DNA of 64,000 nt from RECM01 sp047921215 (GTDB lineage Bacteria; Bacteroidota; Rhodothermia; Balneolales; Cyclonatronaceae), in NCBI GenBank assembly GCA_047921215.1, contig JBLRWO010000012.1, forward strand, positions 1 to 64,000, read 5' to 3'. The notes under the pieces are model-generated. The model saw only the letters and a program-made list of their open reading frames with translations, was not told the origin of the DNA and made no database searches. The position numbers were made by a program, and so were the translations under genes. The first letter of the stretch is position 1; each line of letters begins with the position of its first letter. Shown piece after piece: positions 46,206-55,589 of this stretch.

Positions 46206-46916
46206 ATGCAAAATCAACTTGAACTTGAAATTCTTCCGCAACCCGACGACTACTCCTGCGGCCCGACATGCCTTCACTCAGTATACAATTATTTCGATGA
46301 CCATATCGATCTTAACGACATCATGAACGATGTCACTACGCTGGAAGGGGGTGGAACACTGGCTGTTATGCTGGCAAATCATGCTTTAAAAAGGGGTTAC
46401 AGTGCCACGATCTACACGTATAATCTGATTGTATTTGATCCGACGTGGTTTAATCTGCGGCGCAAGGAAATAAGAAAAAAACTGGAAGCACAATTACTGG
46501 TAAAAACAAATGATAAACTGCGTTTTGCCACAGAATCATACATTGAATTTCTGCGCCTTGGCGGGCGTCTGAGAATGAAAGATCTTACTGCCGGACTCAT
46601 AAGAAAGTACCTGAAGAAATCTATTCCTATACTCACCGGCCTGAATGCAACCTATCTGTATAATTGTGCCCGTGAATATGGCCCCGAAATGGATTATGAT
46701 GATATCAGGGGAGAGCCTACCGGCCATTTTGTTGTACTCTCCGGGTACAATCAGACTGATCGTACAGTAACGGTTGCCGATCCTCTGCAGCACAATCCGG
46801 CTTTTATGTCGCAATACTACGATGTTGCTATCAACAGGCTTATATCCTCCATTTTACTTGGTATTATCACGTATGATGCCAATTTATTAATCCTTGAGAA
46901 GGACCGGGTTATTTAG
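46206..46916 (+). CDS. C39-like cysteine peptidase of the amidoligase cassette
   Basis: 236 residues from the ATG at 46206. A TTG at 46146 would add a cysteine-rich extension through the inverted repeats and is rejected. The papain-like C39 fold shows the nucleophile in DDYSCGPTCLHSVYNYF (about residues 14-30), the histidine in GEPTGHFVVLSGYN and the acid in TVADPLQHN. No signal peptide and no ABC transporter part, so unlike bacteriocin exporters it should act in the cytosol. Two bases separate it from the ATP-grasp gene. A soluble C39-like peptidase beside a RimK-type ligase suggests it trims or recycles the peptide or amide that the ligases make (inference). Confidence 0.78.
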   Translation: MQNQLELEILPQPDDYSCGPTCLHSVYNYFDDHIDLNDIMNDVTTLEGGGTLAVMLANHALKRGYSATIYTYNLIVFDPTWFNLRRKEIRKKLEAQLLVKTNDKLRFATESYIEFLRLGGRLRMKDLTAGLIRKYLKKSIPILTGLNATYLYNCAREYGPEMDYDDIRGEPTGHFVVLSGYNQTDRTVTVADPLQHNPAFMSQYYDVAINRLISSILLGIITYDANLLILEKDRVI

Positions 46917-46918
46917 GT

Positions 46919-48391
46919 ATGCAGATAATTATTGTTGTTAATAATCCGGCAGACTGGCCTTTCGAACTGCCTGATGTAATGGTGGTGGCAGCCAGAAATT
47001 ACCTGACAGATCCCTATTACCTGGATCTCAGGAATGTCAAAATATTTAATCTGTGCCGTTCATACCGGTATCAAAGCACGGGTTACTATGTGTCGTTGCT
47101 GGCTGCAGCCCGTGGGCACAAACCAATACCCGGTATAGCAACCATTCAGGACATGAAATTACAGACCATCATCCGAATTGTTTCAGATGAACTGGATGAT
47201 CTGATTCAGCAGAACCTTAACCCGATCAAATCGGACCGGTATGTACTGAGTATCTATTTTGGACGGAATCTTGCCAAAAAGTATGACAAGCTGAGTTCCC
47301 ATCTGTTTAATCTGTTCCAGGCACCACTGCTCAGGGCTCATTTCGCAAATAATGGTCAGCGATGGCAGCTGCAGAGTATTGGCCCTGTGGCAGCTGCCGA
47401 TATACCTGAAGATCACCTCGATTTTATTGCAGATGCGGCCAGGGACTATTTTGCGGGAAAACGAAGGGCCATTCCCAAAAAAACCATACCCCGGTATGAT
47501 ATGGCCATATTGCACAGCGAAAAGGAAAAAGCCCCCCCGTCTGATGAAAAAGCACTCAATAAATTTATCCGGGCAGCTGACCAACTCGGTATCGGCACAG
47601 AACTTATTACCAGGGAGGACTATGCCAGGCTTGCTGAATTTGATGGGCTCTTTATCCGTGAAACAACAAATGTAAACCATCACACCTTCAGATTTGCCAG
47701 GAGGGCTTCTGCAGAGGGGCTTGTTGTAATAGATGACCCTGAATCGATACTGCGTTGTACCAACAAGGTATATCTCGCTGAATTGTTAAACCGCCATGAC
47801 GTTCCAACCCCTAAAACGGTAATCCTTCACAAGGACAACATCGATAATGTTATTCAACAACTGGGTTTCCCGTTAATACTGAAACAGCCTGACGGATCAT
47901 TTTCACAGGGTGTGGTTAAGATTTCCGACCCGAAGATGATGTTTGAGGAATCGGAGCGTTTTCTGGATAAATCCGACCTGGTTATTGCCCAGGAATTCAT
48001 GCCAACCGAATTTGACTGGAGAATTGGCATCATTGACCGGAAACCGTTGTATGCATGCCGCTATTATATGGCCAGAAAACACTGGCAGATCATTAAAACA
48101 GATGCACGTGGTGGCTACAGTTATGGAAACAATGAAACGGTACCTATCGAACTGGCTCCGTCAAACGTAGTGAAGACTGCACTTAAAGCAGCCAATTTGA
48201 TTGGCGACGGTCTGTATGGTGTAGATATCAAAGAATCTGGCAACAAGTGTGTTGTGATTGAAGTAAACGACAATCCCAATCTGGATGCAGGTGTTGAAGA
48301 CCTTATTCTGAAAGACGATCTGTATCTCAGAATTATGCAGGTTTTCCTGAACCGGATTGAGGCGCGAAAAGAGGGAAGGGTAAAATACTGA
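46919..48391 (+). CDS. RimK-like ATP-grasp ligase with RLAN domain
   Basis: 490 residues. The first ~160 residues match the RLAN domain (RimK-like ATP-grasp N-terminal), with FNLCRSYRYQSTGYYVSLLA. A pre-ATP-grasp region (DMAILHSEKEKAPPSDEKAL; FIRETTNVNHHTFRFARRA) precedes the ATP-grasp core (about 300-480): CTNKVYLAELLNRHDVPTPK, FPLILKQPDGSFSQGVVKI with the ATP lysine, and VIEVNDNPNLDAGVED with the metal-binding Glu/Asn. The family joins an amino group to a carboxylate through an acyl-phosphate. Its stop and the next start overlap (TGATG). Product unknown; alpha-amino acid or peptide ligation is the family expectation. Confidence 0.88.
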   Translation: MQIIIVVNNPADWPFELPDVMVVAARNYLTDPYYLDLRNVKIFNLCRSYRYQSTGYYVSLLAAARGHKPIPGIATIQDMKLQTIIRIVSDELDDLIQQNLNPIKSDRYVLSIYFGRNLAKKYDKLSSHLFNLFQAPLLRAHFANNGQRWQLQSIGPVAAADIPEDHLDFIADAARDYFAGKRRAIPKKTIPRYDMAILHSEKEKAPPSDEKALNKFIRAADQLGIGTELITREDYARLAEFDGLFIRETTNVNHHTFRFARRASAEGLVVIDDPESILRCTNKVYLAELLNRHDVPTPKTVILHKDNIDNVIQQLGFPLILKQPDGSFSQGVVKISDPKMMFEESERFLDKSDLVIAQEFMPTEFDWRIGIIDRKPLYACRYYMARKHWQIIKTDARGGYSYGNNETVPIELAPSNVVKTALKAANLIGDGLYGVDIKESGNKCVVIEVNDNPNLDAGVEDLILKDDLYLRIMQVFLNRIEARKEGRVKY

Positions 48392-49617
48392 TGTCGAAAC
48401 CTTTAGGTCTTTTTAAGGGCTTTGGCATTGAACTGGAGTACATGATTGTAAGATCAGATACCCTTGATGTATATCCTGTAGCTGACGAATTGCTGCGGCA
48501 GGTATCAGGGTCGTATGAATCTGAAGTTGAATTCGGTGATATGGCCTGGAATAATGAGCTGGCTTTACATGTAATCGAAATTAAAACCAATGGCCCTGTG
48601 CCCGATCTTGATGGCCTTGACGTGAAATTTCATTCGCAGGTTAACCGGCTTAATACCATCCTGGAAGCATATGGGGCCAGACTGATGCCGGGTGCCATGC
48701 ATCCCTGGATGGATCCCTGTTCACAAATGAAACTCTGGCCTCACGAATACAATCCCATATACGAAGCCTATAACCGCATATTCGACTGCAGAGGACATGG
48801 ATGGGCAAATCTTCAGAGTACGCATATCAACCTGCCTTTTTCCGGTAATGAAGAATTTGGCAGGTTGCATGCTGCCATCAGGATGTTAATGCCGGTAATG
48901 CCTGCTCTCACAGCATCATCACCGGTAATGGATAATAAAATAAATGGCACATTCGATAACAGGCTGACGGTTTACCGTACTAATTCACGCAGAATACCAT
49001 CCGTAACGGGGCTTGTGGTTCCTGAAGCAGTATATACCCGTGAGGAATATGAAAATGAGCTGCTCGGAAATATCTATAAGGATATCCGTCCTTATGACCC
49101 TGAAGGAATTCTGCAGTATGAGTGGTTAAATTCAAGGGGTGCCATAGCACGGTTCGACCGGATGGCAATAGAAATCCGGATTCTTGACATTCAGGAGTGT
49201 CCGGTAGCCGATCTGGCCACGTCCGCCCTGATAACCGGTGCCCTGAAAGCGCTGACCCGCGAAAAATGGTCAGGCCAAAATGAACAAAAAAAATGGCCGG
49301 CTGATCGCCTTAATAACATTCTGACATCTGTAACAGAGAAGGGTGGTGATTTTATTTTATCGGATCCGGAATATCTTGAAATGTTCGGGATAAATACAGG
49401 GTCTCTTACTGCAACAGAATTCTGGACCTGTTTGCTGAATGACATTTATATTGCGGATGACAAGTACCGTAAAGCTCTATCTGTAATCCTGAATGAGGGA
49501 TGCCTCTCCAAACGCCTTATAAAAGCAATAGGACCGGGAACGGACAGTGGCAGAATCAAGGATGTGTATGAAGAACTCTGTTCATGCCTGAATCATGGAA
49601 TTATGTTTCTGCCATGA
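48391..49617 (+). CDS. GCS2-type carboxylate-amine ligase
   Basis: 408 residues of the glutamate-cysteine-ligase family 2 (YbdK-like) in the glutamine-synthetase superfold. Signatures are the start FGIELEYMIVRSDTLDV with the two metal-binding Glu, the strand LALHVIEIKTNGPVPDL, the GHGWANLQSTHINLPF block (about residues 134-149) and the C-terminal RFDRMAIEIRILDIQECPVAD. These enzymes make gamma-glutamyl-type or other amide bonds with ATP. The second ligase in the cassette suggests a two-step assembly of a short peptide-like molecule. ATGA overlap with the following gene. Confidence 0.87.
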   Translation: MSKPLGLFKGFGIELEYMIVRSDTLDVYPVADELLRQVSGSYESEVEFGDMAWNNELALHVIEIKTNGPVPDLDGLDVKFHSQVNRLNTILEAYGARLMPGAMHPWMDPCSQMKLWPHEYNPIYEAYNRIFDCRGHGWANLQSTHINLPFSGNEEFGRLHAAIRMLMPVMPALTASSPVMDNKINGTFDNRLTVYRTNSRRIPSVTGLVVPEAVYTREEYENELLGNIYKDIRPYDPEGILQYEWLNSRGAIARFDRMAIEIRILDIQECPVADLATSALITGALKALTREKWSGQNEQKKWPADRLNNILTSVTEKGGDFILSDPEYLEMFGINTGSLTATEFWTCLLNDIYIADDKYRKALSVILNEGCLSKRLIKAIGPGTDSGRIKDVYEELCSCLNHGIMFLP

Positions 49618-50326
49618 TTACCATTGCAGTTTTACTGGCCTGCGAACACGCCGGAAACAGTATTCGCGATCGGTTTAAACCGCTGTTTTCAGGGTCTGAA
49701 GAACTTCTTAAATCGCATAAGGACTGGATCCTGGTGCACTAAAACTGATAAGTGGTCTTGCAGATCTGATGGGTGTCCCTGCTTATTACTCGGAGATAAG
49801 CAGGATGTTGGTAGAGTTAAACCGGTCAGAAGCTAGCCGGTCATTATTCTCTGTATTTACTAAAGATCAGCCCGAAGAGGTGAGACAGGAAATTTTAAAT
49901 GACTACTACTATCCGTTCAGGAAAATGGTGTTTAACCATATCAGCAGAACGGTTCAGCATGGGGAGTTCATCCTTTATATATACGCACATTCGTTTGCAA
50001 TTGAGATGAAGGGCGCAATCAGAAATGCGGATATATGTTTACTGCATAATCCTTCCAGGAAATCCGAAAAAGACATAGCGGCACGTATGGCTGCAAGTCT
50101 GCACAGGGATTCCCAACATCTCTGAATCAGGTTTAATTATCCCTGCAGGGGCAAAACGGATGGTCATACAACGGCACTGAGGGAAAAGTTTGGCCCCGGT
50201 GAATATGCCGGGCTGGAACTTGAGGTAAACCAGAAGATACTTTCCGGTAATGATACCGGCATCAGTAACATTGCGGCTGTAATAGCCAGGTCTATAGGAT
50301 CGGCAAACAGTGAACCTGTTTTTTAA
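49614..50326 (+). pseudogene. N-formylglutamate amidohydrolase-like gene, broken by frameshift and stop
   Basis: Reading starts at the ATG that overlaps the GCS2 stop: MITIAVLLACEHAGNSI is the family start. After LLKSHKDW a base is missing (expected TGG-GAT-CCT, found TGG-ATC-CTG at 49725-49733), which leads to TAA at 49740. With one G restored after 49727, translation goes on as DPGALKLISGLADLMGVP, MLVELNRSEASRSLF and IYAHSFA to an in-frame TGA at 50123-50125. The same frame then continues with IRFNYPCRGKTDGHTTALRE and AGLELEVNQ, the expected C-terminal blocks, to TAA at 50324. Restored length is about 237 residues, normal for the family. The enzyme would hydrolyse an amide of an acidic amino acid. 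Either a recent pseudogene or sequence errors; two lesions favour true decay. Confidence 0.85.
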
Positions 50327-50361
50327 CAAAAATGGAAGAATGCCGGCAAATCAGGCTGATT

Positions 50362-50994
50362 TTACTCGAAACCGTTAGCAAGGCCGATTTTATTTTTAAT
50401 GAGCGCGTTCACCATATCTATAGCGACGTGATTTTCACCTCCATGAGGAATAATAATATCAGCATATCGCTTTGACGGCTCTACAAATTCCAGGTGCATT
50501 GGCCGTACAAATCGCTCATACTGGCTTAATACACTTTCTACGGTTCGCTGTCTTTCATCTATATCACGCTTTAGGCGGCGCAGCAAACGAACATCGTCAT
50601 CGGCATCCACATACAATTTAAGGTCCATTAAATCACGCAGATCTTTTTCCGAAAAAATGAGGATACCATCGATCAGGATAACTTCCCGGGGGGTAATTTT
50701 TCGGGTATCTTTTTTACGGATGTGATTCGCAAAGTCATAAATAGGCACATCAATGCTGTAACCCTCAAGCAGTGCTTCTATATGACGGATCATTAGCTCC
50801 GTTTCGAGAGAGGAGGGATGGTCGAAGTTGTTTTTCGCACGCTCCTCGAACGGCAGGTGAATGAGATCACGATAATAGGCATCATGTTCCAGGAAGGCAA
50901 TCTGATTGTCGCTTACTCCTCGCCGGATATGGTTGATTACGGTTGTTTTACCGGAACCACTCCCGCCAGCCACTCCAATCACAAAAGGTTTCAC
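50362..50994 (-). CDS. udk: Uridine kinase
   Basis: 210 residues. Salvages uridine and cytidine to UMP/CMP with ATP or GTP. The P-loop is GVAGGSGSGKTTVINHI (residues 7-23), followed by FLEHDAYYRDLIHLPFEER, the NFDHPSSLETELMIRHI block with the substrate Asp, and VILIDGILIFSEKDLRDLMD. Normal length. The start is a GTG at 50992-50994 overlapping the amidase stop (GTGA), so it is co-translated with the cell-wall gene. Confidence 0.95.
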   Translation of the reverse strand: MKPFVIGVAGGSGSGKTTVINHIRRGVSDNQIAFLEHDAYYRDLIHLPFEERAKNNFDHPSSLETELMIRHIEALLEGYSIDVPIYDFANHIRKKDTRKITPREVILIDGILIFSEKDLRDLMDLKLYVDADDDVRLLRRLKRDIDERQRTVESVLSQYERFVRPMHLEFVEPSKRYADIIIPHGGENHVAIDMVNALIKNKIGLANGFE

Positions 50995-52292
50995 CGCGAT
51001 ATGTTCCGTTCTTTTTGACTTCGTTCAATTTGTTCTTTGTAGTCTCTTACTGCCCTGAATATAGCTGAAGCAAGAATACTTTGCCCGTAATCGCTGGTAA
51101 TAAACCGTTCTTCATTTGGATTGCTTATAAAACCCAGTTCCACAAGTACGGCAGGCATCGAAGCATGATATAAAACCTGGAAACCTGCCTGTTTTACACC
51201 TCTTGAGCGCCTGCCGGCCCGCTGCGAAAACTGATGATCGAGTAATCCGGCGAAATAGGCACTGCTGGCCATATTACCGCTGTTGGCAAGTTCATAGATC
51301 ATTAACTGTTCCTGGGTTAACTCCACAGCTGATTCATCTTTGTCTTCAAATCTGATTACACTGTTTTCCCGTTTCATTACTTCGAATGCTTCCTGGGTAC
51401 GGTGCATCCCAAGTATCCAAACCTCGGTTCCATAGGCATTCCGGCTTCTCACCGAGTTGGCATGTATGGAAATAAAGAGGTCTCCCTGAGCACGGTTTCC
51501 GATGCGGCCGCGTTCATCCAGATCAACAAACCTGTCGTCCTCACGGGTATATACGACTTTGAGTTCCGGAAGAAATTCATTGATATAGGCTCCTATACGT
51601 TTGGCAACCTGAAGGGTCACATCTTTTTCCCTGGTTCCCCTTGTGCCTATCGACCCGGGTTCTCTGCCACCGTGACCGGGATCAATAACAATTACTTCGA
51701 ATTTTAAAGCCTGCCGCTGGTTGAAAAGCCGGTCGAACGCGTCTTCCGGATCCGGTGTATAAAAAGACAGGGTGTCGGGTTCCGGAATACTTGCCGTAAA
51801 ATTTCCTCTTCTGATGATCTCTGTCCGTTCTGCCAGCGATACGATTTCATTGGCATTGGTTCTGGTCAGCGCTATCAAAACATGCCGATTATTTGCATCC
51901 AAATAGGTTCTGGCCAGATAGTACTCATTGTCGTTTAACCTGATATCGATCCCGGTTCCTTCCGGCGATTCTGTAATTACAAACTCTTTTACCGGAGCAA
52001 CCGGTTCGGGCTTCAGATCAGAATGCGCAACACTCACACCGTTAAAAGTGAATTGCAGCAAATCGGTTTCGGGCTGAATTACAGAAAAACGGGCTGGAGC
52101 ACTATTCAGGTGCAGCCGGATCACATATCCCTTTCCGTCACTTCTTGTGGCTACCGAAATTCTTTCAAGTTTTATCTGAGCAAAGGCCGCATCACATAAT
52201 AACGGGAGAGCACTAATAATGGCGAAAAGTAATAAACCGAATCGTATGATTCCGGTGGAAAATAGGTCTGCCTGTCTGTTGTGTATCTTCAA
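50991..52292 (-). CDS. N-acetylmuramoyl-L-alanine amidase (AmiC-like)
   Basis: 433 residues. The signal peptide (LLLFAIISALPLLCDAAFAQ) is followed by an AMIN-like beta domain (about 45-150) and the Amidase_3 zinc domain (about 200-425). The latter shows VIDPGHGGREPGSIGTRG (zinc His), VYTREDDRFVDLDERGRIGN (zinc Glu region), LFISIHANSVRSR (zinc His) and AVLVELGFISNPNEERF (catalytic Glu). It cuts the amide between MurNAc and the peptide stem, usually for daughter cell separation. The start is a TTG at 52290-52292; a stop lies just upstream in frame, and no ATG precedes the signal peptide. Confidence 0.9.
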   Translation of the reverse strand: MKIHNRQADLFSTGIIRFGLLLFAIISALPLLCDAAFAQIKLERISVATRSDGKGYVIRLHLNSAPARFSVIQPETDLLQFTFNGVSVAHSDLKPEPVAPVKEFVITESPEGTGIDIRLNDNEYYLARTYLDANNRHVLIALTRTNANEIVSLAERTEIIRRGNFTASIPEPDTLSFYTPDPEDAFDRLFNQRQALKFEVIVIDPGHGGREPGSIGTRGTREKDVTLQVAKRIGAYINEFLPELKVVYTREDDRFVDLDERGRIGNRAQGDLFISIHANSVRSRNAYGTEVWILGMHRTQEAFEVMKRENSVIRFEDKDESAVELTQEQLMIYELANSGNMASSAYFAGLLDHQFSQRAGRRSRGVKQAGFQVLYHASMPAVLVELGFISNPNEERFITSDYGQSILASAIFRAVRDYKEQIERSQKERNISR

Positions 52293-52482
52293 GTTCTCTC
52301 GTGGCGGTTATTCTGGATGTGTAAAAAAAGATGCAATAAACATACGAAATCGGCTGGCATATTTCATTAGTCTTTTAGTGGCATCAATGCATAATAATAC
52401 GCTTCAGAATCATTTTTAATATATCTGAACGCAATTAATTGCATCTGCTGGATATTAATACCACTACAGTGCCTGTACAGAA

Positions 52483-55400
52483 ATGATCAAACTTTCAGGG
52501 ATTATCATTATTCTTGACACTTATACCCACTACGTCCATCGTACTCCAATGAGCAAAACATCTCCGACAGAAACTGACATAAAACCGATCTTACCTTCCG
52601 GAACGGGCAAAAAGATGATATCCCGAATTGTGAAGGACAGGGGGGAGAGTCTGTCAGGGTTTCTGACAGTAATAACAAAGATCCATAAAAAGCTTGTAGA
52701 GATTCGTTCGGCTGATCATTTTGACTCAAAAGATCTTGATCAACTTGTTGGTTTACTTCCTGCACAGACACCTGACGCGGATTATAATGCGTTGGCAGAC
52801 TTGTTCTACAGCAGAATAGAAGATGTATTTCCTTCTGTTAACGAGGTTTTAACCCTTTCACAGACTGAACAGTGCTTTGACAGTACCACTGCAAAGAACA
52901 GCCGTATCAAATTGATCAGAAAACTAAAAGCCCTGATACGGAATGTTCAGAGAATTCCTTTTTCACTGTACAACGGACTATTCAGGAAAGGAAGCAGTAA
53001 ACAAAAGGATTATCCTGTATGGAAACATACGGTTCATCCTGGCAGGGTTGCCCGGAATGTAATTTATAATGAGAGCCGTTTGCCTGAATCATGGCTTCAC
53101 AATGACCGGCGCTATTACCGGGAACTGGTGCAGATTTACGAGGATATGTTCAGACGCCTGTTTGACGCCCATGGCAATTCGGATGTCAGCAGTAACATGA
53201 AGACGGCCGGGCGCGAAGTGATACAGTCTGCTGTGGATGCCGTGAAATCACTTCGAAATAAAGTCAGGCAGGCACTTCAGAACGTGGAGTCGGAATGCCA
53301 TTTGTTCTCAGTTGAAATCACAGACGCCGTGCACAATACGGCTGCTGTTGCAGGTACTCTTGAATTTCCCCACAGGTGGTATGACGATAAACGTTTGCTT
53401 GGTTCCCGACAGGCAGCTGTTCAAAGAATGAGCAGCTATAACCGCGACTGGCAAAAAGATTACAACGCCCTCGCCGACAGGGTTCTTGCACTTAAATCAC
53501 TATATGGATTCTCTGTGAATCTGATTGAGGCTGCCGGTAAACTGCACAAGGACATTGACTCACTTTACTCGAAATCGATTAAGATCCCGGTTCAGAGCAT
53601 ATATGAATCCTTTAATATCATTCACAAAAAATTTGATGATAAACGTATAAAGGGAAACAGAAAAAGTGTCAGGAGTGCAATCGGGGGTCTCAAACAGGAA
53701 CTGAAGGATGTTGTGATAAATCCCCTTGAAAAACTACTCTCGGGTCTTGCAGAAAAGGATGAGTTGTTCAACGGAGCTGAAGATTTTATACGTGAAATTG
53801 TTGAAGCGACCGTTAAGCTTCCCGGTTCTATTGAATTGATTCAAAACACTGATGATGAGCGGGTGCCACCCAAAACGGATACTGAACAAATTGATCTGCA
53901 AAGGGCTATTGATGCCTTTGTACGCAGTGATATAATCCGTGATATTAAACCCGTTTCGTCCCGTATAGAGAAATATATAGCCCGAACAAATCGGGAACTG
54001 ATTGAACTCGGCAGTATTACGGATGTAAACCTGTCAATGGCAGCCGACGCTCTTGATGATCCGGAAGCGGAGAACTCCTCGGAAGAAGCATTAAAACTGA
54101 TCATCGAAAGTCTAGACCGGATTGAGAACCGGATCAAATTCACGATAGAATCGATTGAATCTGAAAACAAAGAATGCCTGGGCATCATACATTCTCATAC
54201 CAGTGATGCGACAGACTATCTGATTAATCTTGTTCTGAACAAGGATCTGATCAACTTAAAATGGAAAACAAGAGAATTTGAGGCGCGAACAAAAGCCATC
54301 GGGTGGAAGGAAAACCTGATTTCCAGGAGCCATTCATATACTAAAAAGATTGTCCTTACCCAGAAAATTGCCGGCAAAAAAGTAACTGTCATTTGGAATA
54401 ATTTACGTGGTTTCCTGGGTTACAAGGGTAAAGTCGATGATACAATTACAACGAATGTGGCCAACTATCTGGCCGAAACGGAACAGCGTATTTCTGAACT
54501 GCCGCTCATATACCGAAAACTTTACAGTTTTGAACCCCTGAAAGACAAGCGCTATCTCACCGGCCGGAACAGCGCTCTGTTGAAATTTGGGAAATCCTGG
54601 TTAAACTGGCAAAAAGGCCTTTTTGCCAATACTGTTTTTGTCGGGGAACGCGGGAGCGGCAAAACGACCATGATCCATATGATTGAGGAAATAACCGAAC
54701 CGGAAATCGAGCATCTGGTAGTTTGTATGAATTACACCATCAGTGATATTTCCATTCTGTTAGGGGAGCTCTGCAAAACCCTTTCTATGGAACCGGTTAA
54801 AAGCGCCGTCGAATTTATAGACAGTGTAAATGAACTACCGGGAAAAAAGATAGTCATTCTTGAAGGCTTTCAGAATTTATACCTCAGAAATATAAACGGA
54901 TTTGATGCCATAGAACGATTTCTGCTGATTTTGAGCAGAACACCAGGAAAGATATACTGGGTAGTAACTTCCTCAAGATACGCCTGGAACTATCTGGACA
55001 AAGTGCTTAATGTATCGGAATATTTTACGGATATCATTTATTGCGACAGACTATCAAACCATGAAATCAGGGATATGATACTGAACCGGCACGCCATGAG
55101 CGGCTATGATCTTGTTTTCGAACCCGGTTCGCAAGATATGCAGAGCAGATCATACAGAAAACTGGAAGGAAACCCGCAACAACAACAAGAATACCTGTCA
55201 GAACGATATTTTGAAAATCTGGCTGAAATTGCAGAGGGGAATGCTACAATAGCCATCATATACTGGCTTCGTTCTGTAGCCAGAACTGATACCTCCCGGA
55301 TATATATATCCCAACTGGAAGAAAAAAGGGTACAGATGAGAGCTGATCTTACCGAGGATGCCCTCTTTACCCTCGCTGCAATTCTGATGCACGACGATCT

Positions 55401-55575
55401 TACCGTAGATCAACTGGCGGGGGTATTAAATATGAGTACATCCCGATGCCGGCTGTTACTGTCGCGCATGAAATCGCGCAACATTCTCACAGAACATGAA
55501 GACAGATACTATCTGAACAATATGCTCTACCGGCATGCCACTCGTATAGTTTCCGGTAAAAATATTCTGCATTGA
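52483..55575 (+). CDS. Large P-loop ATPase with helical N-terminus and winged-helix tail
   Basis: 1030 residues (a second ATG at 52549 would give 1008). I do not recognise a named family for the whole protein. The first ~690 residues are mostly helical and charged, with coiled-coil-like repeats. From about residue 715 there is a AAA+/STAND-type ATPase: Walker A VGERGSGKTTMIHMI (about 722-736), a Walker B-like KKIVILEGFQNLYL (about 786-799, with Glu in place of the usual Asp pair), and a sensor-like YWVVTSSRYAWNYL. The last ~75 residues look like a winged helix (LTVDQLAGVLNMSTSRCRLL, then LSRMKSRNILTEHEDRYYLN). No signal peptide and no clear membrane helix. The MscS gene starts 14 bases after the stop. 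A signalling ATPase working with the channel is the natural inference, without direct proof. Confidence 0.75.
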   Translation: MIKLSGIIIILDTYTHYVHRTPMSKTSPTETDIKPILPSGTGKKMISRIVKDRGESLSGFLTVITKIHKKLVEIRSADHFDSKDLDQLVGLLPAQTPDADYNALADLFYSRIEDVFPSVNEVLTLSQTEQCFDSTTAKNSRIKLIRKLKALIRNVQRIPFSLYNGLFRKGSSKQKDYPVWKHTVHPGRVARNVIYNESRLPESWLHNDRRYYRELVQIYEDMFRRLFDAHGNSDVSSNMKTAGREVIQSAVDAVKSLRNKVRQALQNVESECHLFSVEITDAVHNTAAVAGTLEFPHRWYDDKRLLGSRQAAVQRMSSYNRDWQKDYNALADRVLALKSLYGFSVNLIEAAGKLHKDIDSLYSKSIKIPVQSIYESFNIIHKKFDDKRIKGNRKSVRSAIGGLKQELKDVVINPLEKLLSGLAEKDELFNGAEDFIREIVEATVKLPGSIELIQNTDDERVPPKTDTEQIDLQRAIDAFVRSDIIRDIKPVSSRIEKYIARTNRELIELGSITDVNLSMAADALDDPEAENSSEEALKLIIESLDRIENRIKFTIESIESENKECLGIIHSHTSDATDYLINLVLNKDLINLKWKTREFEARTKAIGWKENLISRSHSYTKKIVLTQKIAGKKVTVIWNNLRGFLGYKGKVDDTITTNVANYLAETEQRISELPLIYRKLYSFEPLKDKRYLTGRNSALLKFGKSWLNWQKGLFANTVFVGERGSGKTTMIHMIEEITEPEIEHLVVCMNYTISDISILLGELCKTLSMEPVKSAVEFIDSVNELPGKKIVILEGFQNLYLRNINGFDAIERFLLILSRTPGKIYWVVTSSRYAWNYLDKVLNVSEYFTDIIYCDRLSNHEIRDMILNRHAMSGYDLVFEPGSQDMQSRSYRKLEGNPQQQQEYLSERYFENLAEIAEGNATIAIIYWLRSVARTDTSRIYISQLEEKRVQMRADLTEDALFTLAAILMHDDLTVDQLAGVLNMSTSRCRLLLSRMKSRNILTEHEDRYYLNNMLYRHATRIVSGKNILH

Positions 55576-55589
55576 TAACTTACAGGATT

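Noticed and set aside
49249..49262. GAAAGCGCTGAC inside the GCS2 gene
   Set aside because: Only half of the palindrome is kept and it lies in coding DNA; not counted as a fourth operator copy.
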